A stretch of 64,000 nucleotides of DNA, taken from CALXOJ01 sp034120015. GTDB taxonomy: Bacteria > Spirochaetota > Spirochaetia > JAFGXN01. A program made the position numbers and the translations under genes. The notes beneath the pieces were generated by a model that worked only from the letters and a program-made list of their open reading frames with translations, did no database searches and was not told the origin of the DNA. Of the stretch, positions 18,331-27,401 are shown piece by piece (positions within the stretch are counted from its first letter, which is position 1; each line of letters begins with the position of its first letter). Location: the NCBI GenBank assembly GCA_034120015.1, contig JAXEIF010000011.1:12882-76881 (forward strand), read 5' to 3'.

Positions 18331-18343
18331 GACCCTTTCCCGT

Positions 18344-18742
18344 TCAGCAGTTCAGCATCCGCTCCGCCAGATGAACGGCATTCAAAGCGCCCTGTTTGCC
18401 GATTCCCATCGTCGCACAGGGAATTCCTTTCGGCAGCTGCAAAATCGAGAGCAGAGCATCGATGCCCGACAAAGCTCCCGCAACCAGCGGAATCCCAATC
18501 ACCGGTTTTTTGACAAGCGCCGCCACAACGCCGGGCAGAGCTGCGGAAAGACCGGCAGCAGTGATAATAACCCGATAATCATTTTCGTGTTCCGCCAGAA
18601 AGTCTTTCAGCTCTTCCAGGTTGCGGTGAGCGGAATAAACTTTAAAATCATAGGTCAGTCCCTTTTCGTCGGCCAGCTGCAACGCGGGAGCAATCTGTTC
18701 GCGATCCGATTCGGATCCGACGATAAAAAGCAGTTGTTTCAT
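18344..18742 (-). CDS. purE: Phosphoribosylaminoimidazole carboxylase PurE, possibly class II
   Basis: Acts at the carboxylation of aminoimidazole ribotide in purine synthesis. The 132-residue protein begins with LLFIVGSESDRE and carries YSAHRN. The CAIR-binding loop reads ITAAGLSAALPGVVAA instead of the usual class I GAGGAAHLPGM, and the protein is shorter than class I PurE. Treponema denticola is known to have a class II PurE that uses CO2 directly. No purK is in the window, which agrees, but the class here is an inference. Last gene of the apparent purMNDE series. Confidence 0.9.
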   Translation of the reverse strand: MKQLLFIVGSESDREQIAPALQLADEKGLTYDFKVYSAHRNLEELKDFLAEHENDYRVIITAAGLSAALPGVVAALVKKPVIGIPLVAGALSGIDALLSILQLPKGIPCATMGIGKQGALNAVHLAERMLNC

Positions 18743-18781
18743 ATTTCTCTCCTTTCGGCGGTCTCCGGCAACCGCCCCGTT

Positions 18782-20041
18782 TTATCCGAAAAATTTTTTT
18801 CCGATATCTTTCCGGCACCAGCAGCCCGGGAATTGCAGTTCCCGTACGGCAGCGTAAGCCTTATCCGCTGCTTCCTGCAACGTTTCACCGAGTCCTGTCA
18901 CCGTAAAGCAGCGACCGCCGGTTGTTCGCAGAATACCGTTTTCATCACGAACGGTACCCGCATGAAAAACCATCAGATCGGAACGGTTTTCGGGCAACGA
19001 TACCACTTCGCAATTCTTTTGATACGCTCCGGGATAGCCTTCGGACGCCACCACGACGCCGACGGCCGCACGACCGGTAAAATCAAAAGCGCCCTCGGTC
19101 TCCAGCTCGTCCAGTTTCTGATCTTTGAGAGCATTCGCCAAAAATTCGAAATGACACGGCATCCCCATCAGAAGCGGCTGCGTTTCGGGATCGCCGAAAC
19201 GGACATTAAATTCGAGCACTTTCGGACCCGAGGCAGTCATCATCAGACCGATGTAAATCAGACCTTTATACGAAAGCCCGTCTGCCTTCAATCCGGCCAT
19301 CACCGGTTTGACAATCGTCAAATCGATTTCGCTTTTCAGTTCCGGCGTAACGCACGGAACGGGACATACAGCTCCCATACCGCCCGTATTCAATCCCGTA
19401 TCGCCTTCGCCCGCCTTTTTGAAGTCGGCACACGGCGGCAGCATCACATAGTGTTTGCCGTCCATCAGCACAAAAACCGACACTTCGTACCCGGTTAAAA
19501 ACTCCTCAACGAGGAGTTTATCGGTTTTCAGGATTTCCGTTCCGAAATCAAGCAGCGCACCGCGGTCGTCCGACTCGAAAACGCCTTTGCCGGCAGCCAG
19601 ACCGCTTTTCTTGACAACGACTTTTCCGGTAACGGTTTCAATATAAGCCCTGTAGTCCGCTTCGTTATCGAACTCCCGCGCTTCGGCGGTCGGAATCCGA
19701 TGGCGGTTCATAAAGTTTTTCGAAAAGACTTTACTCGATTCCAGCTGAGCCGCTTCGCGATGCGGTCCGAAAGCGGCGATACCGGCTTCGGAAAGGGCAT
19801 CGACCACGCCGTTGGCTAGAGGAATTTCGGGACCGACAAAAACGAAGTCGATACCGTTTTGCCGGCATGCCCCGACAACGGCATCGTTATCTTTATCGGG
19901 ATTGATATCGATCGAAGTGGCCAAATCGGTCATCCCGGCATTTCCCGGAGCCGCAAAAAGCGAATCCTTTCCCAACGTCTGGGAAAATTTCCATACAATC
20001 GCATGCTCGCGGGCACCCGATCCCAAAACCAATACCTTCAT
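18782..20041 (-). CDS. purD: Phosphoribosylamine-glycine ligase
   Basis: ATP-grasp enzyme joining glycine to phosphoribosylamine in purine synthesis. The 419-residue protein starts KVLVLGSGAREHAIVWK. Later landmarks are GPEIPLANGVVDAL, the ATP-grasp lid VVKKSGLAAGKGV, LNTGGMGAVCP and the metal-site segment LEFNVRFGDPETQPLL. It overlaps purN by 4 nt and is followed by purE after 39 nt. Confidence 0.97.
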   Translation of the reverse strand: MKVLVLGSGAREHAIVWKFSQTLGKDSLFAAPGNAGMTDLATSIDINPDKDNDAVVGACRQNGIDFVFVGPEIPLANGVVDALSEAGIAAFGPHREAAQLESSKVFSKNFMNRHRIPTAEAREFDNEADYRAYIETVTGKVVVKKSGLAAGKGVFESDDRGALLDFGTEILKTDKLLVEEFLTGYEVSVFVLMDGKHYVMLPPCADFKKAGEGDTGLNTGGMGAVCPVPCVTPELKSEIDLTIVKPVMAGLKADGLSYKGLIYIGLMMTASGPKVLEFNVRFGDPETQPLLMGMPCHFEFLANALKDQKLDELETEGAFDFTGRAAVGVVVASEGYPGAYQKNCEVVSLPENRSDLMVFHAGTVRDENGILRTTGGRCFTVTGLGETLQEAADKAYAAVRELQFPGCWCRKDIGKKFFG

Positions 20042-20610
20042 TTCCCCTCCTCTGCACGATCAAGCAGCTCAATAACCACCTGCGGATAAATTTCATGCTC
20101 GCAGTCGTGAATCCGTGTTTCGATTTCTTCCAACGATTCGGAACCGCTTCGGACGAACGATTTTTGCCGAATCACTTTTCCGGTATCCATTCCGGAATCG
20201 ACATAATGCACCGTTACCCCCAACTCGGTATCGGAAGAGGCAAAACTTTCTTCGATTCCGTGTGTGCCGGGATATTTCGGCAACAGTGCGGGATGAATAT
20301 TGATAATTTTCCCGTCGTATTTTTTCGTCATTTCCGGCGAGAGCAGCTTCATAAAACCGGCCAAAACAATCAAATCGGGATGAAGCCTTGTCAGTAATTC
20401 GTCGATTTCCTTTTCGGCTTCTTTCCGATCCCGTCCGAGATAAGAGACATGGTAAGCCGGAATCCCCAATTTTTCGGCGCGCACGAACGAGTAGGCCTCT
20501 TTTTTATTGCAGATCATTGCGGCAATTTTATGATTTGTCGCGGCAACCGCTTCGCAGATGGCCTGAAAATTACTTCCGTTTCCGGACGTCAGAATTACGG
20601 CATCAGCCAT
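20038..20610 (-). CDS. purN: Phosphoribosylglycinamide formyltransferase (folate-dependent)
   Basis: Transfers a formyl group from 10-formyl-tetrahydrofolate to glycinamide ribotide. The 190-residue protein has the N-terminal LTSGNGSNFQAI and the catalytic triad region: IINIHPALLPKYPG with Asn and His, and VHYVDSGMDTG with the Asp. The start overlaps the end of purM by 8 nt. No purT alternative is visible. Confidence 0.96.
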   Translation of the reverse strand: MADAVILTSGNGSNFQAICEAVAATNHKIAAMICNKKEAYSFVRAEKLGIPAYHVSYLGRDRKEAEKEIDELLTRLHPDLIVLAGFMKLLSPEMTKKYDGKIINIHPALLPKYPGTHGIEESFASSDTELGVTVHYVDSGMDTGKVIRQKSFVRSGSESLEEIETRIHDCEHEIYPQVVIELLDRAEEGK

Positions 20611-21562
20611 CGACCAGTTCTCCGACTCTCAGCAGAGCGATACCGCTGTCGGCCGCTTTTTTTAACACAGCAGAGGCATCTTCCGCGGACACAACCAGAA
20701 CAATCCCCAATCCCATGTTGAATACTTTTCGCATTTCGGCTGTTTCGATTCCGCCTTCTTTCTGAATCCGCCCGAAAATCTCGGGAACGGGCCAGTCCCA
20801 TGTAAAACGGGGCTTCAAATCGGATGGAAGTGCTCTTACCGTATTTCCCTCCAATCCTCCGCCTGTAATGTGGGCCGCACCCAAAACAGAACCCGTCGAC
20901 AGCAGTGTTTTCATTTCTTTGACATAGATTTTGGTCGGTGTCAGCAGTTTTTCCCAAACCGAATCATCACAGCCCGCCAATGCTTTACGGGCAAGAGACA
21001 GTCCGTTCGAATGAACTCCGGTCGAGGGCATTCCCAGCAAAATGTCACCGGCTTTCATTTTGTTTTTAAAGGGAAGAATTTTTTCTTCATCCCCGATTCC
21101 TACACAAAAACCGGCCAAATCGAAATCATCGGCTTTGTAAAGATCGGGCATCTCGGCAGTTTCTCCGCCGGTCAAAACACATTCCGCCTGCTCGCAACCG
21201 TCGACAATTCCCTTAATAACCTCTTTCAGTACGGTTTCGTTTAAATGCCCGCAGGCAATATAATCAAGAAAGGAAATCGGTTCGATACCGCAGACAATCA
21301 AATCGTTGACGCTCATTGCCACGAGGTCGATACCGACGGTATCATGCTTTTTCAGTCTCATGGCCACCATCAGCTTGGTACCGACACCGTCGGTACAGGA
21401 AAACAGAAGCGGTTTCTTATACCGGTTCAGATCGACAGGCAACCCGCCGGCGAATCCGCCGATTGATGACGAAACAGCCTTTGATTTTATATTTCCGATA
21501 AATGAAGCGAAGCGATCGCCCTTCTCGATATCAACACCCGCATCCTTATAAGAAAATCCCAT
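20603..21562 (-). CDS. purM: Phosphoribosylformylglycinamidine cyclo-ligase
   Basis: ATP-dependent ring closure giving aminoimidazole ribotide. The protein is 319 residues from the ATG at 21562, chosen because GGAGAGGAG precedes it and MGFSYKDAGVDIEKGDRF is the family N terminus; an upstream in-frame extension is not conserved. Motifs include FSCTDGVGTKLMVA, DLVAMSVNDLIVCGIEP and the C-terminal HITGGGLEGN. It lies 13 nt after yaaT. Confidence 0.96.
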   Translation of the reverse strand: MGFSYKDAGVDIEKGDRFASFIGNIKSKAVSSSIGGFAGGLPVDLNRYKKPLLFSCTDGVGTKLMVAMRLKKHDTVGIDLVAMSVNDLIVCGIEPISFLDYIACGHLNETVLKEVIKGIVDGCEQAECVLTGGETAEMPDLYKADDFDLAGFCVGIGDEEKILPFKNKMKAGDILLGMPSTGVHSNGLSLARKALAGCDDSVWEKLLTPTKIYVKEMKTLLSTGSVLGAAHITGGGLEGNTVRALPSDLKPRFTWDWPVPEIFGRIQKEGGIETAEMRKVFNMGLGIVLVVSAEDASAVLKKAADSGIALLRVGELVDG

Positions 21563-21575
21563 ATTCACTCCTCTC

Positions 21576-22514
21576 CTATTCCAAATCCGCCTTCCAGCGT
21601 TTTTTAAATTCATTGTACTTCAGTTTTTTCAGCGAAACCCACAACGTTTCGCCTCCTTCGCCGATCAGCTGGACCTGATGTTTCAGCAGACTGATTTCGC
21701 CGACCTTGTAAACAGAATCCCCCGCCCTCACCGGTGTATCTTTTTTGGGAAACAGTTTTTTTTCTGTCTTGTAGAAATCATTTTCGTAGGCCAGACAGCA
21801 AAGCAGACGTCCGCACGGTCCCGATATTTTCATCGCATTAAGCGACATATTCTGTTCTTTTGCCATTTTAATCGAAACCGCATTCGGCTTGTCACTGACC
21901 GAAGCACAGCAAAAAGGTCTGCCGCAAACCGCCAGACCGCCGATGATACGCGATTCGTCACGGACTCCGACCTGACGCAATTCAATCCTCTCCCGAAAAG
22001 CGGAAACCAGTTCTTTCAGCAATCCCCGAAAATCGACGCGGTTTTCGGCCGAATAAAAAAACATCAGTTTCGACTCGTCTGTCAGATAATGCGCGGAAAT
22101 CAGTTTCATATCCAGTTTTAAATCGGAAATCTTTTTTCGGCAAAAAGCGTAAGCTTCCTGCTCCGGCTGACGATTCTTTTCATATTTCTCCAAATCTTTT
22201 TCCGTTGCAATACGGATCAGTTTGACCGTATTTTTCAGAGAAACTTCGCGCAGCCCCGTTTTCCCCAAAATCTGACATAAATCTTTTCCGTAACGGGCAT
22301 CGGCAATGATATACTTGGCCTTAATCAGACGGTCTGCTTCCGTTTGGGACACCGTCAGATAATCGGTCTCGCACGAATGAACCAGCTTAACGGAGAGAAG
22401 CACTTCGCTGTCTTTCAAATGATAACGATTATGATGCTGCCGGTTTTCGGCTGTTTCCTCGAAATCATCTTCGATAATCAGACCGTCTTCTTCGGCGATA
22501 ATTTCTTTTCCCAA
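21576..22514 (-). CDS. PSP1-domain protein, YaaT/RicT family
   Basis: Orthologue by motif of B. subtilis YaaT (RicT), which joins RicA and RicF in an iron-sulfur complex that controls RNA maturation by RNase Y. The 312-residue protein has a PSP1 core and clustered Cys in GRPFCCASVS and GPCGRLLCCLAYE, matching conserved RicT cysteines. In B. subtilis yaaR, holB and yaaT are neighbours. Here yaaR is directly upstream, so the pairing is kept without holB. RicA and RicF partners are not visible. Confidence 0.88.
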   Translation of the reverse strand: MGKEIIAEEDGLIIEDDFEETAENRQHHNRYHLKDSEVLLSVKLVHSCETDYLTVSQTEADRLIKAKYIIADARYGKDLCQILGKTGLREVSLKNTVKLIRIATEKDLEKYEKNRQPEQEAYAFCRKKISDLKLDMKLISAHYLTDESKLMFFYSAENRVDFRGLLKELVSAFRERIELRQVGVRDESRIIGGLAVCGRPFCCASVSDKPNAVSIKMAKEQNMSLNAMKISGPCGRLLCCLAYENDFYKTEKKLFPKKDTPVRAGDSVYKVGEISLLKHQVQLIGEGGETLWVSLKKLKYNEFKKRWKADLE

Positions 22515-22528
22515 AACGTTTACACTCC

Positions 22529-23050
22529 TTAACTCAACAAATCCACAATCAGCCCTTCTATTTCATTAATCCGACCGAGGATACGAATCGGACGGGACTG
22601 TTCATCCATTAAATCAACCGTTAACTGATTCAGTTTGGAATCAATCACTTCCACAAGTCTCAACACTTCCTGCCGGGGCATTGAGCCGCGAACCCGTCGG
22701 GTAAACCGGACTTCGCGTTCGTGAAGCGAAGCGGCAATCACCGCTTCCATCAGTTTCTTTATCTGACTTTTATACTCACGAATCACTTCCGGACTGCGGG
22801 TATTGACCACCTCTTTTCCCAAAGCGGTGATTTTACCGCGCATCCGCTCCCATTCTTCGGGGCTTCCCGAAAAATTCCGATCCTGTCTGCTTCCGGTATC
22901 GGAAAATCCGTTTCTTTTAATGCGGGAAAAAAAACTTTCCCGGGATTCTTCTGCCGGCTCGCTTTTTTCCGTTTTTTCCGATCCGGCATAATTTTCGACT
23001 TGAGTCCCTCCTCCCATAAAAGAAGGAGCAAACGTATTGATTTTAGCCAT
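22529..23050 (-). CDS. YaaR family protein (DUF327)
   Basis: A 173-residue, mostly helical cytoplasmic protein of unknown biochemical role. The C-terminal half matches the YaaR family pattern: MEAVIAASLHEREVRFTRR, then LRLVEVIDSKLNQLTVDLMD and ILGRINEIEGLIVDLLS. The N-terminal third is polar and looks disordered. It overlaps the bactofilin gene by 8 nt and precedes yaaT by 14 nt, as in Bacillus where the two genes are close. Function in the two phyla may be shared, but this is inference. Confidence 0.82.
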   Translation of the reverse strand: MAKINTFAPSFMGGGTQVENYAGSEKTEKSEPAEESRESFFSRIKRNGFSDTGSRQDRNFSGSPEEWERMRGKITALGKEVVNTRSPEVIREYKSQIKKLMEAVIAASLHEREVRFTRRVRGSMPRQEVLRLVEVIDSKLNQLTVDLMDEQSRPIRILGRINEIEGLIVDLLS

Positions 23051-23492
23051 TTCCGGATTTTTTTCTCATCGGATTAAACCGCTCGTGATTATTCTCTTCG
23101 GTGAATTTTTTTTCAACGGTCTCCGCTTCATCTGTATTATCCAAACCGCCGCGGCTGACGGTACACCGGCCGCGAAACAGGACATTTTCTTCTATAATCA
23201 GACGCGGAGCTTTGATATTGCCGATAACCACCCCGTTTGTCAAAATAACAATCCGTTCGGTCGCTTTAATATTGCCCTTGACAATGCCGCCGACAACAAC
23301 CGTTTCCGCCGAAATAAAACTCTCGACACGACCGTCTTTCCCGATAAGAACCTTTCCTGTCGACTCTATCGGACCGCGAAACGAACCGTCGATACGCAGC
23401 AATTCGTTGGAAACAATGGTTCCCGTCACAAATGTTCCTTCGCCGACGATGGAATTAATATAATGACTTCCCGTAAAAAAATCGTTTTTCAT
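23043..23492 (-). CDS. Bactofilin (polymer-forming cytoskeletal protein)
   Basis: Forms membrane-associated beta-helical filaments that localise cell-wall enzymes. The 149-residue protein is chosen from the ATG at 23492, preceded by CAGGAG. The core (about 10-110) shows the repeating short beta-helix pattern with Gly/Val/Ile: NSIVGEGTFVTGTI, IDGSFRGPIES, GKVLIGKDGRVE, SAETVVVGGIVKGNI, TERIVILTNGVVIGNIKA. The C-terminal tail is charged. The next upstream gene is an M23 peptidase, a combination known for bactofilins elsewhere and consistent with a role in cell shape. Confidence 0.92.
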   Translation of the reverse strand: MKNDFFTGSHYINSIVGEGTFVTGTIVSNELLRIDGSFRGPIESTGKVLIGKDGRVESFISAETVVVGGIVKGNIKATERIVILTNGVVIGNIKAPRLIIEENVLFRGRCTVSRGGLDNTDEAETVEKKFTEENNHERFNPMRKKSGNG

Positions 23493-23505
23493 TCCCGACT
23501 CCTGT

Positions 23506-24510
23506 CTACTCCATCGAAAGGAAGCGAATCGGATCGATATTCTGAGAACCGATTCTGATTTCGTAATGCACATGAGGTCCGGTTGTCAGACCGGTATTTC
23601 CCAAAGCCGCAATCCGCTGCCCCTGAGCCACTGTGTCGCCCTCATTGACATAAATGGCATCGCAGTGGGCATACCGGGTATAAAACCCGTACTTATGCTG
23701 AATTGTCAGATAATTACCGTAATCCTCATGCCAGGTCACTTCGACAACTTTTCCGTTGGCTGTCGCCACAATTCCCGTACCGCGGGTATAAGCAATATCG
23801 AGTGCATTGTGAAGATACCAGTAACCGCGAATCGGATGCTGTGCCGGTCCGAACGGAGCGGATATATAACCGCGCCCCCGCTCGACCGGCCATCCCGTCG
23901 GAATTTCCTCCAAAAGGTTGCCTTTTGAATTTAAAAGCCCGGAAATACGGGACAGCTCCGACATAGATGATTCGAGAAAACGGGAAATATTTTTGACATC
24001 CTGTAACTCCCTCATTGTTTGTCCGTCGTGAGCTTCCACGTTAATAAAGGAAGCATAATCACCGGACGACTGTGTTGTTTTATTCAATTGGGAGGATAAT
24101 CCGAACGAATCAAGCGTATCGGATAGTACATTTTCAAAATCTCTTGCCGTTCTCCTCAATTCGGTCACGCTGTCTTTCAGTTCTTCGTTTTCCGTCTCGA
24201 CAGCTGCCATTCTGGATTCGGCAGACAGGACATTCTGACCGCCGGATGCAAATAAAATTCCCAATACGACCGTTACGGCCGACAAAACCGCAACAAACGC
24301 GCACAAAGTAAAAATAGTTGCAAACGATATTTTAAAATTGACCGCTTTCTTCTCCGTATGAGGGATAATCATAACCGTATAACGGCGTCCGAGCAGCCGA
24401 AAGAATTTTGTCATTCGGGTCCGGAATTTCTTTGTGCCGCGCGATACGGAAGCCACTATCCTGTCAAAAAAACGGTTCTCGATTTTCTTATAGTTATGAG
24501 TTAAAGACAC
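23506..24510 (-). CDS. Membrane-anchored M23 family metallopeptidase
   Basis: Peptidoglycan endopeptidase-like protein of 334 residues. Order: basic cytoplasmic N terminus, one membrane helix (about 60-88), a coiled-coil stretch (about 95-190), then an M23/LytM domain with HNALDIAYTRGTG, HEDYGNYLTIQHKYG, YAHCD and GPHVHYEIRIG. His and Asp zinc ligands are all present, so it is probably active. The GTG at 24510 follows GAGAGG; an in-frame GTG at 24552 lies inside the promoter and cannot be used. It precedes bactofilin by 13 nt, suggesting joint control of the helical cell wall. Confidence 0.9.
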   Translation of the reverse strand: MSLTHNYKKIENRFFDRIVASVSRGTKKFRTRMTKFFRLLGRRYTVMIIPHTEKKAVNFKISFATIFTLCAFVAVLSAVTVVLGILFASGGQNVLSAESRMAAVETENEELKDSVTELRRTARDFENVLSDTLDSFGLSSQLNKTTQSSGDYASFINVEAHDGQTMRELQDVKNISRFLESSMSELSRISGLLNSKGNLLEEIPTGWPVERGRGYISAPFGPAQHPIRGYWYLHNALDIAYTRGTGIVATANGKVVEVTWHEDYGNYLTIQHKYGFYTRYAHCDAIYVNEGDTVAQGQRIAALGNTGLTTGPHVHYEIRIGSQNIDPIRFLSME

Positions 24511-24542
24511 GAAAGCCTCTCTGTTTCGCAATATTCTTTTTA

Positions 24543-24571
24543 AGAATATCACGGATTAAAAATTTTGTCAA
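24543..24571 (-). promoter_or_regulatory. Promoter for the M23-bactofilin-yaaRT-pur operon
   Basis: Minus strand: TTGACA (24566-24571), 17-bp spacer, TATTCT (24543-24548). Lies directly after the stop of the upstream lipoprotein gene and appears to drive eight genes down to purE. Confidence 0.8.
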
Positions 24572-24575
24572 ACAA

Positions 24576-25463
24576 TCACCGGCCGGCCGTAAGACTTCCG
24601 AGTGCCGATGCCGGCAGCTTATAAAAATCACCGTCCTCGTTGCTGACAGCCAATCCTCCGTCGGAAGTAAAACAAACCCCTTCACACTGACCGCAGTCGA
24701 GAGAAAAAATTTTAAGTATCTTATCGGATAAACCGGTCAGCCCGTCCGAAACATCGACAAGATACAGGTAATTATAAGAAAGAACCGCCAGCCGCTGCTC
24801 TTCCGCGTCGATATCGGCAGACGTAATTTCACTGAATGCAGAAAAAGAGCCGACCGCATGAGCATCAATCCGCCGTCCCGATTTCGGATCGGCTTCGAAT
24901 ATCAATGCCTCTCCCCGATTTTTCGTAATCAGGTAAAATTTTTCTTTATAAATGAACAGAGCTTCCGTATCGGCGTAAACGGTTTTACCGTCCATTCGGC
25001 AACGGATAACCCATTTTTCTTCGACAAGCGCCGTTCCCGATGAAACCGTTTTTTTCCCGTCAATCCGGTAAATCCGCTTTTCCGTCCGAAGTCTCAAATT
25101 ATCTCCGATATCGGCCAGATAGATTTGACCGTCTTTGCCCCGGGCCAGATCTTCCCAATCCGACTGAACAGCTCCTTTCACGGGAATACTCCGGTAATCA
25201 CCGATTTGACCGTCGTTATACCGAAAAAGATAAATTTTCGACGGAGAGAAACTGTCTCCGTGAGTCAGAAACAAACCGGGTTCGCCGTCGACTTCCGACA
25301 GCCCCGAAGACTCCGGCAACGCTTTCACATCAAATAAGGAATGTCGGGCCGCATCCGAAAAAAACAATACCGTTCCCGCAGGTTTTCCCTCATCCCGAAC
25401 ATTCCAAACCATACAGCCGGCCGGCAAAAATACCGCCGCCAAAATCAAAACCGCTTTCTTCAT
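24576..25463 (-). CDS. Predicted beta-propeller-like lipoprotein
   Basis: A 295-residue exported protein whose signal ends in a lipobox-like PAGC. The body has repeated four-strand motifs such as SSGLSEVDGEPGLFLTHGD, KIYLFRYNDGQ, SDWEDLARGKDGQIYLADIG and FYLITKNRGEALIFEAD, suggesting a propeller fold like that of uncharacterised periplasmic proteins. The start at 25463 (MKKAVLILAAVF) gives a proper signal peptide; an upstream ATG at 25499 adds residues without a ribosome site. No Shine-Dalgarno is clear for either. Function is unknown. Confidence 0.65.
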   Translation of the reverse strand: MKKAVLILAAVFLPAGCMVWNVRDEGKPAGTVLFFSDAARHSLFDVKALPESSGLSEVDGEPGLFLTHGDSFSPSKIYLFRYNDGQIGDYRSIPVKGAVQSDWEDLARGKDGQIYLADIGDNLRLRTEKRIYRIDGKKTVSSGTALVEEKWVIRCRMDGKTVYADTEALFIYKEKFYLITKNRGEALIFEADPKSGRRIDAHAVGSFSAFSEITSADIDAEEQRLAVLSYNYLYLVDVSDGLTGLSDKILKIFSLDCGQCEGVCFTSDGGLAVSNEDGDFYKLPASALGSLTAGR

Positions 25464-25529
25464 GAAACAAATGAAAGCATGAATACGGGAAATAGTCAAT
25501 CCGAACTTCCGTCACCGGAAGAAAAAATC

Positions 25530-25558
25530 TTGACCTCTTCCCGCGAATATGATACCAT
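25530..25558 (+). promoter_or_regulatory. Promoter for tatD-dus
   Basis: TTGACC (25530-25535), 17-bp spacer, TACCAT (25553-25558), about 45 nt before the tatD ATG, which has AGGAT upstream. Confidence 0.7.
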
Positions 25559-25603
25559 TTTACAAGAAGGGTTTCCTTCCATCTTAATTTTACAGGATAT
25601 ATT

Positions 25604-26377
25604 ATGAATTTGTTTGATACTCATGCTCACATCGGTCTGATTCATGATGACCCTATTGAACAGCTTATCGTGACAAAGGAAGCTAAACAGGCAGATGTCA
25701 AATACATTATCAGCATCTGCAACAATATTAAGGATTTCGGCGCTATTTACGATAATCTGACACTGGCAGACAACGTTCTCTATGCAGTCGGACTTTCCCC
25801 TGCCGAAGTCGACAATCTGCCATCAAACTGGGAAGAACAGATTATCGCCAATGCTGCCAAAGCGAAAGTTGTCGCTATCGGTGAAACCGGGCTCGACTAT
25901 TACCGTAAGTTCGGAAACAAAAACGCACAAATCGAACTGTTTCGCAGACAGCTGACTTTAGCGGAAAAACTGAACAAACCGGTTATCGTCCACAACCGTG
26001 AAGCCGGAGAGGATATTTACAATATCTTAAAAACAAATATCCCTTCAAAAGGTGCGGTTTTACACTGCTATTCGGAAGACTGGAACTATGCAAAAAAAAT
26101 TCTTGACTTAAACGTCATGTTTTCGTTTGCCGGAAATCTGACATACAAAAATGCCAGAAATCTTCACGAAACCGTCCGCAATCTTCCGGAAGACAGGATT
26201 CTTCTCGAAACCGAGGCCCCGTTTATGATTCCCGCCGTATACCGGGGAAAACGAAACAAACCGGCTTATCTGAAAGAAACTCTGAAATTTCTGGCCGGTT
26301 TTTTAAACCGGGATCCCGAAGAACTGGCGGATATCATTTACAAAAATTCTCTGCACTTTTTCAATATTTCGGAATAA
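25604..26377 (+). CDS. TatD-family metal-dependent hydrolase (DNase)
   Basis: TIM-barrel amidohydrolase-like nuclease family. The 257-residue protein has metal ligands in FDTHAHIG (two His), AIGETGLDYY (Glu and Asp), VIVHNREA and LHCYSED (His), and the final Asp is replaced by Glu: LLETEAPFMIP where most family members have LLETDAP. E. coli TatD shows 3'-5' exonuclease activity in DNA repair, but the role in spirochaetes is untested. It is followed by dus after one base. Confidence 0.92.
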   Translation: MNLFDTHAHIGLIHDDPIEQLIVTKEAKQADVKYIISICNNIKDFGAIYDNLTLADNVLYAVGLSPAEVDNLPSNWEEQIIANAAKAKVVAIGETGLDYYRKFGNKNAQIELFRRQLTLAEKLNKPVIVHNREAGEDIYNILKTNIPSKGAVLHCYSEDWNYAKKILDLNVMFSFAGNLTYKNARNLHETVRNLPEDRILLETEAPFMIPAVYRGKRNKPAYLKETLKFLAGFLNRDPEELADIIYKNSLHFFNISE

Positions 26378-26378
26378 G

Positions 26379-27401
26379 ATGAATTGGCAGATAAAGACCG
26401 TTTTACCGGGAACATCGATTACCGGTCATATTTTTCTTGCGCCGATGGCCGGTTACACCGATTCCGTTTTCCGCGGATTGTGCGCCGAATACGGAGCCGA
26501 TCTCTGCTATACGGAAATGGTCAGCTGCGAAGGTTTGTCCCGACTGAATAAAAAAACGGCCGAATTGATGAAAACCAAACCGGTCGAAAAACAGAGCGGC
26601 ATCCAGCTTTTCGGAGTCAACCCCGATTCCTGTTTTGAAGCGGCCAAAAACGCAGCCACCCTCAACCCGGCTGTTATCGATTTCAACTGCGGCTGCCCGG
26701 TACCGAAAGTCGTAAAAACCGGCGCCGGATCTGCCCTAATGCGCAATCTGCCGCTGTTAACGGAGCTCATCGGCGCTCTCAAAGCCGGCATCGCCGCGGC
26801 GGGCAAAAACATTCCGGTTTCGATCAAGATCCGTTCCGGATGGACAGCCGATGAGATTAATGCAACGGAAACGGCCGCGGCGGCAATCGAAGCCGGCATC
26901 GATTTAATCGGCATTCACGGCCGGACCCGGGCTCAGGGGTACAGCGGTGTCGCTGACTACAGCATTATCCGCCGCGTTAAAGAATCCGTTAACGTCCCTG
27001 TAATCGGCTCGGGCGATCTTTTTTCACCACGAGACGTTGCCCGTATGTTTAACGAAACGGGAGTCGACGCCGTCATGATTGCCCGTGGAGCTATCGGAAA
27101 CCCGCAAATTTTTTTACAGACAAAAGAATTTTTAAACGCCGACCCGGTCACCGAATTCGACGATACGGCCAAACTCAAACTGGCGCGCCGCCATTTACGC
27201 GAATCGGTTGCCGAATTCGGAGAACGGAGAGCCTGCAGGGAAATCCGCAAACATCTTTGCGCTTACTCAAAAGGTGTTCGAAACGGCACAACGCTACGCA
27301 ACAGCCTCGTACGTTGCACAACCCTGGCTGAATACGAAGCCGTTTTCGACGATTTTTTTCGGGAACAGGAAATCGACCGGGAAAAAAATTTACCCGATTG
27401 A
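26379..27401 (+). CDS. tRNA-dihydrouridine synthase
   Basis: FMN enzyme reducing uridines in the tRNA D-loop. The 340-residue protein shows LAPMAGYTDSVFRGL, the catalytic Cys segment DFNCGCPVPKVVKTGAGSAL, KIRSGW, GIHGRTRAQGYSG, VIGSGDLF and DAVMIARGAIGNP. It is of the DusB-like bacterial type. Its start is one base after the tatD stop, so the two are one transcript. Confidence 0.94.
   Translation: MNWQIKTVLPGTSITGHIFLAPMAGYTDSVFRGLCAEYGADLCYTEMVSCEGLSRLNKKTAELMKTKPVEKQSGIQLFGVNPDSCFEAAKNAATLNPAVIDFNCGCPVPKVVKTGAGSALMRNLPLLTELIGALKAGIAAAGKNIPVSIKIRSGWTADEINATETAAAAIEAGIDLIGIHGRTRAQGYSGVADYSIIRRVKESVNVPVIGSGDLFSPRDVARMFNETGVDAVMIARGAIGNPQIFLQTKEFLNADPVTEFDDTAKLKLARRHLRESVAEFGERRACREIRKHLCAYSKGVRNGTTLRNSLVRCTTLAEYEAVFDDFFREQEIDREKNLPD

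Noticed and set aside
18329..19498. A 389-codon plus-strand frame opposite purE and purD
   Set aside because: Spans two real genes on the other strand and the gap between them; no family resemblance.
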